Assembly (NCBI GenBank): GCA_934757255.1
Contig: CAKVLL010000014.1
Span: 1 to 43,923, forward strand
DNA: 43,923 bases
Reading direction: 5' to 3'
Source: an uncultured Candidatus Melainabacteria bacterium
GTDB lineage: Bacteria > Cyanobacteriota > Vampirovibrionia > Gastranaerophilales > Gastranaerophilaceae
Of this stretch, positions 16,069-24,516 are shown piece after piece. The position numbers were made by a program, and so were the translations under genes. The notes under the pieces are model-generated. The model saw only the letters and a list, made by a program, of their open reading frames with translations. It did no database searches and was not told where the DNA came from. Numbering within the stretch: position 1 is the stretch's first letter; each line of letters begins with the position of its first letter.

Positions 16069-17631
16069 ATGAGTGAAATTGTAGCAAAAATTGATAATAT
16101 AGAAGAAGAGCAACCGAATGTAAATCCTTGGCTTACGTGTTTGCCGACAATGACAGCAGCATTTATGTTTGTATTGGATGAAACAATTGCAAACGTAGCG
16201 TTACCACACATGGCGGGAAGTTTTTCCGTAAGTAGAGAAGAATCTATGTGGATTTTAACTTTCTATCTGATTGCAAGTGGTATTGTAATTCCGATGGTAG
16301 GATGGTTTAGCAAGGTTCTTGGTAGAAAAAACTTTTTTACATTAAGTATTATATTGTTTACGGTAGCTTCTGCTCTTTGCGGTTTGTCAAAAAACTTGGA
16401 AACTATGATTTTTGCTCGTATATTGCAAGGTATTGGTGGTGGGGGCTTGCTTCCTATTTCTCAAGCGATTTTGATGGAAAATTTTAAGCCACAAGATAGA
16501 GGAAAAGCAATGGCGGTGTTTGGCTTAGTAATTGTACTTGCGCCAATTGCAGGGCCTGTATTGGGTGGTTGGCTTACAGAAAATTGGTCTTGGCCATTTA
16601 TTTATTTTATTAACATTCCATTTGGTATAATTGCCGTAATTTTGTCTAATGTTTTTCTTTTTGATCCGCCTTATGCAAGAAAACAGCAAAATGTAAAAAC
16701 AGACGCATTTGGCTTTTTCATGCTTTCTATTTGGCTTTTGACATTACAAATTGTTCTAGATAAAGGTAATAACGCAGACTGGTTTAATGCGCCTTGGATT
16801 TGTTGGTTATCTGCAATATCTTGCGCAACCGGCTTAGCGTTTTTAATTTCTCAAATAAAAAACAAGGATGCGCTTGTTGATTTAAGTGTATTTAAAGATA
16901 AAAACTTTTTTGTCGGCACTGTTGTTCAGATTGTAATGCAAGCAGTACTTTTGGCTTCAATGGCGATTCTTCCACAATTTTTGCAATCGTTAATGGGATA
17001 TGATGCGTTCAAGAGCGGTTTGTCTATGATGCCGCGTGGTGTTGGTGCACTAACTGCGATGATTTTATGTGCTACTCTTGCAAATATTATGGATAATAGA
17101 ATTCTTGTTATGATAGGTTTGGGATGCATTGCCGGTGCAAGTTGGATGCTTGGCGGTTTAAATTTACAAATTTCAACAATGAATATTGCAATACCAAACT
17201 TCTTGTTCGGGATTGGTTTGGGACTTGCAATGATTCCGATTATTACATTATCAATGGCAACTATTAGTAATGACCAAATGACAAACGCTAGTGGTTTGCA
17301 GAACTTGCTTAAAAACCTTGGAGGTGCTTTTGGTACATCTATCGTTGCGACTTTGCTTTCTCGTGGGGCGCAAAAACATCAGTTCATGTTAATTCAACAT
17401 CTGACGGATACTGCGCAAAATTACACAGAAAGAGTTCAAACTTACGGAAGCGCGTTTATGACAACGTTTGATCCGCATACAGCAACTTATATGGGACAAC
17501 ATACCGCTTATCAATTGTTAATGCAACAAGCGAATTTGTCCGCATTTATTGATGCGTTTAGAATTTTTGCGGTAGCCGGCATTATTATAACACCGTTGAT
17601 TTTGTTGTTAAAGAAAATTAAAGAAGAGTAA
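16069..17631 (+). CDS. DHA2-family (EmrB/QacA) MFS drug exporter
   Basis: 520 residues with the 14-span layout of DHA2 proton antiporters. Seen: motif with LDETIANVALPHMAGSF in span 1 (family consensus LDxTIVNVALP), GWFSKVLGRKNFF after span 2, RILQGIGGGGLLPISQA, and LAPIAGPVLGGWL (motif C, antiporter type). Close to EmrB, which normally works with an EmrA (HlyD-type) adaptor and an outer-membrane channel; neither gene is adjacent. A weak AGGAAT lies upstream of the ATG. A bidirectional terminator and the tRNA-Ser gene follow. Confidence 0.92.
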   Translation: MSEIVAKIDNIEEEQPNVNPWLTCLPTMTAAFMFVLDETIANVALPHMAGSFSVSREESMWILTFYLIASGIVIPMVGWFSKVLGRKNFFTLSIILFTVASALCGLSKNLETMIFARILQGIGGGGLLPISQAILMENFKPQDRGKAMAVFGLVIVLAPIAGPVLGGWLTENWSWPFIYFINIPFGIIAVILSNVFLFDPPYARKQQNVKTDAFGFFMLSIWLLTLQIVLDKGNNADWFNAPWICWLSAISCATGLAFLISQIKNKDALVDLSVFKDKNFFVGTVVQIVMQAVLLASMAILPQFLQSLMGYDAFKSGLSMMPRGVGALTAMILCATLANIMDNRILVMIGLGCIAGASWMLGGLNLQISTMNIAIPNFLFGIGLGLAMIPIITLSMATISNDQMTNASGLQNLLKNLGGAFGTSIVATLLSRGAQKHQFMLIQHLTDTAQNYTERVQTYGSAFMTTFDPHTATYMGQHTAYQLLMQQANLSAFIDAFRIFAVAGIIITPLILLLKKIKEE

Positions 17632-17657
17632 ATATTTTTCAGCTTATAATATTTAAA

Positions 17658-17688
17658 AAAGGCTTTTGGATAAAATCCAAAAGCCTTT
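17658..17688. terminator. Bidirectional intrinsic terminator
   Basis: AAAGGCTTTTGGAT (17658-17671) pairs perfectly with ATCCAAAAGCCTTT (17675-17688), with flanking A and T runs on both sides. It ends the MFS gene on the plus strand and the tRNA gene on the minus strand. Confidence 0.88.
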
Positions 17689-17694
17689 AAAATT

Positions 17695-17784
17695 CGGAGA
17701 CGGTGGGATTCGAACCCACGATACAGGTTGCCCCATATAACACCTTAGCAGGGTGCCGCCTTCAGCCGACTCGGCCACGTCTCC
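17695..17784 (-). tRNA. tRNA-Ser (anticodon GCU)
   Basis: 90 nt class II tRNA read on the minus strand. Acceptor GGAGACG pairs with CGTCTCC, discriminator G. The anticodon loop is CTGCTAA with anticodon GCT, flanked by the CACC/GGTG stem. A long variable arm (with GGGGCAACC) and the T-arm GTGGGTTCGAATCCCAC are present. CCA is not encoded. It reads AGC/AGU codons. Confidence 0.96.
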
Positions 17785-17870
17785 AAAGCGGTAAGTCTAT
17801 AATAACATAAACTTTTTATTTTTGGAAGTACTTAATAGAAAATATTGTAAAATTTGTTAAAAGCTAGTAT

Positions 17871-18800
17871 TTATAGGTATTTTGTTTCGATTAATTTTTT
17901 AAGTGCTTTTGCATTAACCGCTTGCGGCTCAAGTTCAATAATCTTGTCTAAATTTTTTATCGCATCTTGATATTGACCAAGATTTTTTTGAATAGCAGCA
18001 ATTGAATAATAAGCATCAATGAATTTTGAATCTAACGCAACTGCTGCGACAAAGTCATCTAATGCTTCTTTTGGATTAGTTTTGAAAATTAATTGACCTC
18101 TATTAAAATACGCATCAACCATTTTTTTATTGAGCTCAATTGCTTTGGTATAATTTGCATACGCTTCGTCTGTTTTACCCAAACTATGAGCGCAAATTCC
18201 TTTATAAAAATATGCTAAGTAAGAATTTTTATTAAGTTTTAGAACTTCATCGAAGGATTTGATAGCATCAGGGAAATTTCCATCATTAGTTTCCGTAATG
18301 CCTAAACTTAAATAATATTTCTCGCTAAAATCCTTGTCATCTTTCATACAAATTTTTTGGAAAAGTTGCGCTTTATTATCTAACGCCATCTGAAATTTTG
18401 GGTTTAGAAGTATGGCTTTGTTGTAATCAGCTAAAGCTCCTTCATAATCATTTTGTTTGAATTTTGTGTAGCCGCGATTGTTGTATGCAAGTGCACATTT
18501 AGAATCGAGTTCGATTGCATTATTATAATCTTCAATGGATTTTTCGTAATTTCCGAGTTCGTTATTAACCAAGCCTCTATTAATCCAAGCATCTAAATAA
18601 CTTGGGTTCAAATTGAGTGCTTGTGTATATAACTCCAACTTTTTCGCCATATCTTTAGAAGTTAGCGCCAAATAAAAGTAGTATTCTTCTTTTGTGCCAA
18701 CTCGTTTCAAATCGTTTTCGATAATTTTTCTGGCTGTCGCTATATCGTTTGCATTGAGTGCGTCACTAATTTTCTTTAAAACTTTTTCTTTATTTTTCAT
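17871..18800 (-). CDS. TPR-repeat protein
   Basis: 309 residues made of about eight 34-residue tetratricopeptide repeats, e.g. LNPSYLDAWINRGLVNNELG, AYNNRGYTKFKQNDYEGALA and AYFYKGICAHSLGKTDEAYA, each with the W/L-G-Y-A-P spacing. No signal peptide or membrane span, so it is probably a cytoplasmic scaffold. It lies 71 bases downstream of proC but a terminator hairpin separates them, so it probably has its own promoter. The partner is unknown. Confidence 0.88.
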   Translation of the reverse strand: MKNKEKVLKKISDALNANDIATARKIIENDLKRVGTKEEYYFYLALTSKDMAKKLELYTQALNLNPSYLDAWINRGLVNNELGNYEKSIEDYNNAIELDSKCALAYNNRGYTKFKQNDYEGALADYNKAILLNPKFQMALDNKAQLFQKICMKDDKDFSEKYYLSLGITETNDGNFPDAIKSFDEVLKLNKNSYLAYFYKGICAHSLGKTDEAYANYTKAIELNKKMVDAYFNRGQLIFKTNPKEALDDFVAAVALDSKFIDAYYSIAAIQKNLGQYQDAIKNLDKIIELEPQAVNAKALKKLIETKYL

Positions 18801-18820
18801 ATCGGTATTTTAACACAAAA

Positions 18821-18842
18821 AACGGACGATTTGACCGTCCGT
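18821..18842 (-). terminator. Intrinsic terminator of proC
   Basis: AACGGACG (18821-18828) and CGTCCGTT (18835-18842) form a stem with a 6-base loop; on the minus strand it is followed by TTTTTTGTG. It lies between the proC stop and the TPR gene start. Confidence 0.75.
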
Positions 18843-18871
18843 TCTGATAAAAATTTTGAAAAATAATTATA

Positions 18872-19684
18872 CTACTTTCCTAATGCATGAGCTTTTTCTG
18901 TTGTACTTTTTATAACATCATAAAAAAGTTTTTCAGTATTGTTATCTTCCATGCAATCAACACCAACTCTTGTGCAACCACCTTTTGTTGCTACATTTGA
19001 AATTAATTCTTCCATTGAAATTTCTCTATTTAATGCCATTTTAGCAGAGCCGATTGCGGTTTGAATACTTAATAAAAGAGATTTTTCGTAATCTAGTCCC
19101 AGTTTTTCTCCGGCGCGTGCAATTTCATTTATTACTTTGTAATAAAAAGCAGGGCCGGAGCCAGAAATTGCAGTGACAATGTCGATTTGAGATTCATTGT
19201 CAACAATAATGCATTTACCGATTGTAGAAAGAAGTTCTTTTATAAATTCCAAGTCTTTTTCTGTTGCGTTTTTACCGCCAACCATGCCACTCATGCCTTC
19301 CCCTACTAATGCAGGTGTATTTGGCATAACTCTAATTACTCTTGTACCTTCCGGCAAATTCGCTTCTAATTTTTCAGTTGTAACGCCGGCTGCGATTGAA
19401 ACTATAAGTTTTTCTGATGTAACAAATGGTGAAATTTCTTTTAAAACTTCTTCTACTTGGTTGGGTTTCGTTGCGATAAATATTGTATCTGCACTTGGTG
19501 CTAATTCTTTATTGTCAGCAGTGACTTTGATTCCAAGAATTTTAGACTTTTCATCAGTCAATTCTTTTTCTGCTTGTGATGCAATTAGTTCTTCAGACTT
19601 TGCAAAACCTGTTTTAATAAGACCTTTGATAATTGCACTCGCCATTTTACCGGCGCCAATAAAACCTATTTTGTATTCGCTCAT
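18872..19684 (-). CDS. proC: Pyrroline-5-carboxylate reductase ProC
   Basis: 270 residues, the usual ProC length; it makes proline from pyrroline-5-carboxylate with NAD(P)H. The nucleotide fold GFIGAGKMASAI is at the N-terminus, with IFIATKPNQVEEVL and RVMPNTPALVGEGM in the middle. The C-terminal signature reads ISGSGPAFYY, then GGCTRVGVDCMEDNN. AGGAGG precedes the ATG. It runs alone with its own terminator. Confidence 0.95.
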   Translation of the reverse strand: MSEYKIGFIGAGKMASAIIKGLIKTGFAKSEELIASQAEKELTDEKSKILGIKVTADNKELAPSADTIFIATKPNQVEEVLKEISPFVTSEKLIVSIAAGVTTEKLEANLPEGTRVIRVMPNTPALVGEGMSGMVGGKNATEKDLEFIKELLSTIGKCIIVDNESQIDIVTAISGSGPAFYYKVINEIARAGEKLGLDYEKSLLLSIQTAIGSAKMALNREISMEELISNVATKGGCTRVGVDCMEDNNTEKLFYDVIKSTTEKAHALGK

Positions 19685-19819
19685 AAAATCCTCCTATTTT
19701 TCGTTAATTTTAGCACAAATAAAACTTTACAATACTTAATCAAGAAGGTTGACGGAATGTCATGTTCATGGTTTCATAGAAACATAATAAGTAAAATTAG
19801 CTGAAAAGGAAATAGAACA

Positions 19820-19972
19820 ATGAGACGTACATTAGAAGGAACAAAGATTAAAAGACAACACGTAAGTGGTTTCAGAGCTAGAATGTCTACTCCTGGTGGA
19901 CAAGAAGTTTTAAACAGAAGACGTGCTAAAGGTAGACACCAATTAGCAATTTCTGGTAGCAAACGTGCTTAA
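19820..19972 (+). CDS. rpmH: Ribosomal protein bL34
   Basis: 50-residue protein. It begins MRRTLEGTKIKRQHVSGFRA, contains RMSTPGGQEVLNRRRAKGRH and ends SGSKRA. This matches the bL34 consensus (KRT-x-Q-x-S-x-x-K/R...GFRARM-x-T-x-x-G...RR-x-KGR). AAAAGGA lies 9 bases before the ATG. It has its own strong terminator. rnpA and yidC, which usually follow rpmH, are not here; a minus-strand gene follows instead, so the dnaA-rpmH-rnpA region is rearranged. Confidence 0.95.
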   Translation: MRRTLEGTKIKRQHVSGFRARMSTPGGQEVLNRRRAKGRHQLAISGSKRA

Positions 19973-19991
19973 TATTAGATTTTAAGGTTTT

Positions 19992-20026
19992 AAAAGGCGC
20001 TTGAAATTTTATTTCAAGCGCCTTTT
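19992..20026. terminator. Intrinsic terminator of rpmH, bidirectional
   Basis: Perfect 16-bp stem AAAAGGCGCTTGAAAT (19992-20007) with ATTTCAAGCGCCTTTT (20011-20026), loop TTT. It separates rpmH from the minus-strand gene ending at 20046 and can work for both. Confidence 0.92.
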
Positions 20027-20045
20027 ATTTATATATTTTATAGGT

Positions 20046-21029
20046 TTATTTTAAATCATTTAAATATTCTTTTGTTTTTTCTAAGCGAGTTTTTGTTTTT
20101 GATATTTTTTGCAAAGTTTTTAAGTCCGAATATACCTTTTTGCCGGAAGTTTTAAAGTTACAAAGAGTGTTTACAGATATATCCCAGTTGTTTATGTCGT
20201 TATTGGTATTTCCTAATGATAAATTTTGTCGCATTCCTGCCAAAATTATTTTGTTTAAAATGTTTCGGCGCATTTCTACATTTTGGTCATTATATATTGC
20301 CGGTTTTTCGAATCCTATTTGATTTAAGAAAACTTCTAGCATTTTTGCAACATTGTTGTAATTTGGAAGATATGTTTGTGTGATATCATCTGTTATGCGT
20401 AAGCTTTTGCCGATAATAATAAAATTGTTAGGATTCAAGAAATCGAATTGATAATTGTTAAATCCGCGTCCCATTTTGTTTAGTGTATTAAAATCTTTTG
20501 CAATATTATCAAAGGCTTTTTGCGGGATATCTGCTAGTGGTGGAAGAGAATATAAATCATAATAAGCGTAACATTCATCCAAGTTGCTTCTTTTTGCAAA
20601 TTCAGAAGGGATTCCTACGGTTGTATGCTTGCCATTTGGAGAGATGTTTCTTAGAATTGACATACCAGAAATTTTTGCGATGGGCTCACCATAATAAGTT
20701 TTTAAAGCTTTAAATTTTTGCTTTGGAATTTTTTCAAATTCTAATGTGTCAATTTCATCGTATATAGATTTTTTTAGTACATATTTGTCATCAATTTTAT
20801 ATACAATACCGTGAAAACCTTCTCCAATTGATTGTTTTGAATTTATTTTCTTTTTTAAAAAAATGAAAATTTTGTTTGTTAAGAATTCTTTATCTTCTTT
20901 TGTAGCATGTTTTTTTATTAAAATCTGGTCGAGTTTTTTTGAAAAAGAGCTTTTGTATCCTTCAAAACTTGGCAAAGGATTTTGATAAGAAGAATAAGGA
21001 TTGAAATTTTGAATTTGTGAGATATTCAT
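20046..21029 (-). CDS. Protein-kinase-like protein with N-terminal SFEG motif
   Basis: 327 residues, no signal peptide. The middle resembles a protein-kinase fold: glycine-rich loop IGEGFHGIVYKI (68-79), VLKK with a candidate ATP-anchoring Lys at 86/87, acidic helix residues near 92-99, a catalytic-loop-like DFLNPNNFII (D196-x4-N201), then ITDD (D214/D215) where DFG would be. The order and spacing fit, but the HRD histidine/arginine is absent (QFDFLNP), so activity is uncertain. Residues 20-24 (PSFEG) resemble the FKG motif of other proteins here. Divergent from the Cys-hydrolase-like gene at 21100. A secreted or atypical kinase is an inference. Confidence 0.6.
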   Translation of the reverse strand: MNISQIQNFNPYSSYQNPLPSFEGYKSSFSKKLDQILIKKHATKEDKEFLTNKIFIFLKKKINSKQSIGEGFHGIVYKIDDKYVLKKSIYDEIDTLEFEKIPKQKFKALKTYYGEPIAKISGMSILRNISPNGKHTTVGIPSEFAKRSNLDECYAYYDLYSLPPLADIPQKAFDNIAKDFNTLNKMGRGFNNYQFDFLNPNNFIIIGKSLRITDDITQTYLPNYNNVAKMLEVFLNQIGFEKPAIYNDQNVEMRRNILNKIILAGMRQNLSLGNTNNDINNWDISVNTLCNFKTSGKKVYSDLKTLQKISKTKTRLEKTKEYLNDLK

Positions 21030-21099
21030 ATTTTACACAAAACTTCTAAAGAATAAATTTGCGCTAAAAATTAAAATTATTTTGTGATATATAAAAAAT

Positions 21100-21741
21100 A
21101 TGATTACATTTAAAAGCCGAAAAAGCGCTATTCGTCGTGCGGATTATATCACGCGAAAAGCTCATAGTGTATATTCACATGTTTCATCCAGCCGTATAGA
21201 TTCCATGATTGGAGATGACAAGGTTAGAAATTTATTTTGGGGACAAATGTCTTTTGAGTATAGTTTAAAATTTGCAAAAGAGCGCATGCTAATTGAGGAT
21301 GATACTAAAAATTTACATAAACATGTTGTAGAAATGTTGCAACGAGGTTTAGGTAATTGTTTCGAAGAGGCGAAGTTAGCGGAGTTAATTGGAAGGATTA
21401 ATGGACAAAAAAATATTTATGCAGTTAAAATTTTTGCAGGTGATAAATATGCGTTGCATGAAGCAGCAATGTTAACAGATAAAAAGTTTGATATTCAAAC
21501 TCGATATAAATTGAAAGGTAAAGATGCTTTAATTCTTGATCCTTGGCTTCAGGTTACAGATTTTGTTGGTAAATATGTAGAACAAATAAAGTCAAATTTT
21601 GCAAAAACATTGGGCATAAAAAATGGTAATATAGAATTGCAGATTGATGCAGATGGAAAATTAACACCGCGTAAGATAAAAGAGTTTAAAGAAAAGTATC
21701 CAGAATTATTGATTGATAAGTTTGAAAAAATTAAAATTTAG
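21100..21741 (+). CDS. Cys/His/Asp hydrolase-like protein with N-terminal ITFKS motif
   Basis: 213 residues. Residues 2-6 are ITFKS, near-identical in place and sequence to ITFKG in the 15036 protein. A papain/transglutaminase-like triad can be proposed: C87 in GLGNCFEEAKLAEL, H120 in YALHEAAML and D147 in ILDPWLQ. The GNC-x-E-x-A, H and D-P-W pattern is common in bacterial cysteine-protease or transglutaminase-like effectors. The C-terminal 60 residues are Lys-rich. No signal peptide. It faces the kinase-like gene across 70 bases. Catalysis and export are inferred, not shown. Confidence 0.6.
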   Translation: MITFKSRKSAIRRADYITRKAHSVYSHVSSSRIDSMIGDDKVRNLFWGQMSFEYSLKFAKERMLIEDDTKNLHKHVVEMLQRGLGNCFEEAKLAELIGRINGQKNIYAVKIFAGDKYALHEAAMLTDKKFDIQTRYKLKGKDALILDPWLQVTDFVGKYVEQIKSNFAKTLGIKNGNIELQIDADGKLTPRKIKEFKEKYPELLIDKFEKIKI

Positions 21742-21784
21742 ATTATAAGGTATTTATAATCTATGTTTTTTTTAAGGGTTATGA

Positions 21785-21790
21785 TATAAT
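21785..21790 (+). promoter_or_regulatory. -10 box TATAAT directly before a GTG start
   Basis: A perfect TATAAT lies 6 bases before GTG 21797, so the transcript would start at about the start codon. The -35 position (TATGTT at 21762-21767) is weak. Confidence 0.5.
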
Positions 21791-21796
21791 TTTGTT

Positions 21797-22909
21797 GTGA
21801 GAGATTTTTTAAGAATATGCATAATTGGGATTGTTATGGTGCTGATGCCTTGTGTAATGGCAGAACAGTTCAGAGTTTTGGTGATTCCGGATAATATTGT
21901 TACAGAAAATGAAGCGGTTGATTCTTATATTTATAACGCAACTTCTGAATTTTTTGCGAATGAAGTTATCAACATTTTAAATAAGACCGATTATATCAAA
22001 TCTCCGACGGTTAGTGATGAACGCAAGGTTCTCAAGAATAATCCGAGTTATATGATTCCGGCGAGAAATCTTACTAATCGTTTTAAAACTTCTTATAATA
22101 TAGATTATGCTCAATTAAGAAAACTTGCTAATCAAGCAAAAGCTAGGCACGTACTGCTGTTAACTTCTTCAATTGATTCTGAAAACTATATTTTAAGACG
22201 AACTTTTTGGGATTTTTTAAATATTCCTGGCGCGACAGTCGTTGATCCTGCGTATAAAATCAATACTTATGCGGTTTTAGTTGATACACAAAATAATGTT
22301 GTTTTATGGTCAAATACTTTTTACAAAACGATTAGTGTTGTAGAAAATAGAATTATTACAAGAGGCCCATCTCCTCAAACAGAGCAGCTGCAAAAAATTC
22401 GTGATTATTCTAGAATGATTTGTCCTGAAATTGCACAAAATGTGCAAGTTAATGTTTTACCATCTGATGTTTATGCGAAAGAAACTCATCAAGTTTATTA
22501 TGATATGGGTAATTTTGATAATGTGTTTACTAAAAAATACAGAAGATGGCATAAAGAAGGCGGAAAAGATTATGCTGTTGCAAAATCAAGAGTAGATGCT
22601 AAAGTTGCTGATACAAAAGAAAAATTTAACGAAACAAAAGAAAATACAAAATTGAAATATCAAAAGCTTAAGGAAGAAAGAGCACAAAAACAGCAAGAGA
22701 AGAATTTGCAAAAACAATTGGAAGTTAAGGCAGAACCGGTTAAGACACAAGTTGAAAAGCAAGAAAACGGAATTCAAAATATTAACTTCAAAAAACAAAT
22801 TTTGCAAGATGAAAGCTTGTATCAGCCATTGGAAATCAAGAAAACCAGAAAAAATAATTTGTATGGTGAGTTTGATTCTTCAAGACCAGCTTTGAGAGAT
22901 TATAATTAA
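21797..22909 (+). CDS. Exported protein upstream of lptC, unknown function
   Basis: 370 residues from GTG 21797. An N-terminal signal peptide (MRDFLRICIIGIVMVLMPCV, then MA|EQF) points to export. The mature N-terminal part (FRVLVIPDNIVTENEAVDSY, then QAKARHVLLLTSSI and NTYAVLVDTQNNVVLW) recalls the Rossmann-like periplasmic domains of CsgG/TolB-type envelope proteins, but this is a loose resemblance. From about residue 255 the chain is a Lys/Glu/Gln-rich coiled coil. The GTG is only 6 bases after a TATAAT, and no SD is seen, so the mRNA may be leaderless. The lptC gene follows after 42 bases; an envelope role is suggested by context. Confidence 0.75.
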   Translation: MRDFLRICIIGIVMVLMPCVMAEQFRVLVIPDNIVTENEAVDSYIYNATSEFFANEVINILNKTDYIKSPTVSDERKVLKNNPSYMIPARNLTNRFKTSYNIDYAQLRKLANQAKARHVLLLTSSIDSENYILRRTFWDFLNIPGATVVDPAYKINTYAVLVDTQNNVVLWSNTFYKTISVVENRIITRGPSPQTEQLQKIRDYSRMICPEIAQNVQVNVLPSDVYAKETHQVYYDMGNFDNVFTKKYRRWHKEGGKDYAVAKSRVDAKVADTKEKFNETKENTKLKYQKLKEERAQKQQEKNLQKQLEVKAEPVKTQVEKQENGIQNINFKKQILQDESLYQPLEIKKTRKNNLYGEFDSSRPALRDYN

Positions 22910-22951
22910 TTTATCATGGACAGTCGTTTTACACTGTGTTAAAATTCTGAT

Positions 22952-23560
22952 ATGGAATATCTTAAAAAATTATACGAGAGATTTAAGGGATTAGATAAGA
23001 AGAAACGCAATTACTTTATTGCGGTATTTGCTGTGGTTTTTGTCATGGCTTGGGCGTTTATTTCAGCAGGGGTTATTACTTCAAACTTTAATCGTTCACA
23101 GCTTAAAAATTCTGAAGATGAACAAAAAGTTGATGCTTCCGGTATTATTATTACTGAAACAAAAGATGGTAATAAATATTTTGAAATTTATGGCGAGACG
23201 GGGCATTATAGTAATGACCACAGCATTGCTACTCTTAATAATGTAATCGGTAATTTTTATAAAGAAAATAAAGTCGCAATGAGTTTCCAATCTTCTAAAG
23301 GGACTTATGATGAAAATACAGGTGTTATAACTCTTTATGATAACACGTACATCGTTCTTGAGGATGGAACTTCGCTTAATACTGATAAATTAACTTGGTA
23401 TGGCAATGATAAAGAAACGGTTGCGGAAGGTCATGTTTTGATTAAGAAAAATCGTGATATGATTGCAACTGCTCAAAAAGGTATTATAGACGCAGGTTAT
23501 GAAAAATTTAAAATCATCGGTAAAACCAACACAAAGATTTTTAGCGATAAGGAGAAATAA
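22952..23560 (+). CDS. lptC: LPS export protein LptC
   Basis: 202 residues: short cytoplasmic N-terminus, one membrane span at about 22-42 (FIAVFAVVFVMAWAFISAGV), then a beta-rich periplasmic domain with the LptC pattern (GIIITETKDGNKYFEIYGET, TLNNVIGNFY, GVITLYDNTYIVLEDGTSLN, TDKLTWYGNDKETVAEGHV). LptC receives LPS from LptB2FG and passes it to LptA. Its stop overlaps the ATG of the next gene (TAATG), so it is coupled to the lptA gene. Confidence 0.88.
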   Translation: MEYLKKLYERFKGLDKKKRNYFIAVFAVVFVMAWAFISAGVITSNFNRSQLKNSEDEQKVDASGIIITETKDGNKYFEIYGETGHYSNDHSIATLNNVIGNFYKENKVAMSFQSSKGTYDENTGVITLYDNTYIVLEDGTSLNTDKLTWYGNDKETVAEGHVLIKKNRDMIATAQKGIIDAGYEKFKIIGKTNTKIFSDKEK

Positions 23561-24516
23561 TGAAAAGGATTTTAATAGTCGCATTACTTATATTATCAAG
23601 CTTGGCGGTTTTCTCTTCTGACTTGATTATCGAATCAAAAACTCAAACATTTTCTGATTCAGAACATAAGATTAAACTTGATGGCGGAGTTAAAGTTAAG
23701 CTGGATAATTTAACTGTACAAAGTGATAGAGCAGATGTTTCAGTCAGACGTAACAATAAGCTTGATACGGCAACTTTTTATGACAAACCTTACGCTTACG
23801 AAGTAAATGAAAATAAGAAAAGGGAAGTTAAAGCAAATATTTTGCAAGTTTCTTTGATTAATAAAGTTGTTAGAGCGGAAGGCGAAGCACAATCTGTAAT
23901 TACGGAAGGCAATACGCCTATCGTTGTTATTAACGCCGATGTTCAAGAATACGATACAAAGAGCAGTGTAATGGTTTGTACAGGCGGTGTAACAATCAAA
24001 TACAAAGATATTGATACATTTTCAGACAAAGCCGTTATTATTGCTGACCAAAAGGGTGGTTTGAGAAAAATCGACTTAATCGGTAATGCGAGAGTTAAAC
24101 AGGAACAAAACGAATCTGAAGGTCACCACTTTGTTTACAATCCAATAACGGAAGAAATGAGCGTTTCAGGTAATACAAAAACAATTGCAATTTCTGATGA
24201 TGGTAAAAAATTGACGATTCACTCTGATTATCAGCAATATAGTAAGCATCAAAACACTTATGTTGGAAGTGGTCACGTAAAAGTTTGGTATGATGATTAT
24301 TATGCTCAAGGACCAAAGGTTTCAGTTTTCCCTGATGCTAAAACAAATAAACCGAATGAAGTTTATTTTGTTGGACGTTCAAAAATTATCCAACAAGATA
24401 AAGATATTATTGCTGACAAAATCAAAATGACGATGGATCCAAAAAATTTTGTAGCTGAAGGTAATGTAAGAACAATTATTCACAATATTGATACAAAAGA
24501 CGAAGAGGACTTATAA
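23560..24516 (+). CDS. lptA: LptA/OstA-like LPS transport protein
   Basis: 318 residues with a signal peptide (MKRILIVALLILSSLAVFSS). The mature part is a run of OstA-type beta repeats: FSDSEHKIKLDGGVKVKLDN, ADVSVRRNNKLDTATFYD, VMVCTGGVTIKYKDIDTFSD, GSGHVKVWYDDYYAQGPKVS and DKIKMTMDPKNFVAEGNV. It is nearly twice the length of E. coli LptA, so it probably contains two OstA domains and forms a longer piece of the periplasmic bridge. TAATG overlap with lptC; the TPR gene begins directly after its stop. Confidence 0.85.
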   Translation: MKRILIVALLILSSLAVFSSDLIIESKTQTFSDSEHKIKLDGGVKVKLDNLTVQSDRADVSVRRNNKLDTATFYDKPYAYEVNENKKREVKANILQVSLINKVVRAEGEAQSVITEGNTPIVVINADVQEYDTKSSVMVCTGGVTIKYKDIDTFSDKAVIIADQKGGLRKIDLIGNARVKQEQNESEGHHFVYNPITEEMSVSGNTKTIAISDDGKKLTIHSDYQQYSKHQNTYVGSGHVKVWYDDYYAQGPKVSVFPDAKTNKPNEVYFVGRSKIIQQDKDIIADKIKMTMDPKNFVAEGNVRTIIHNIDTKDEEDL

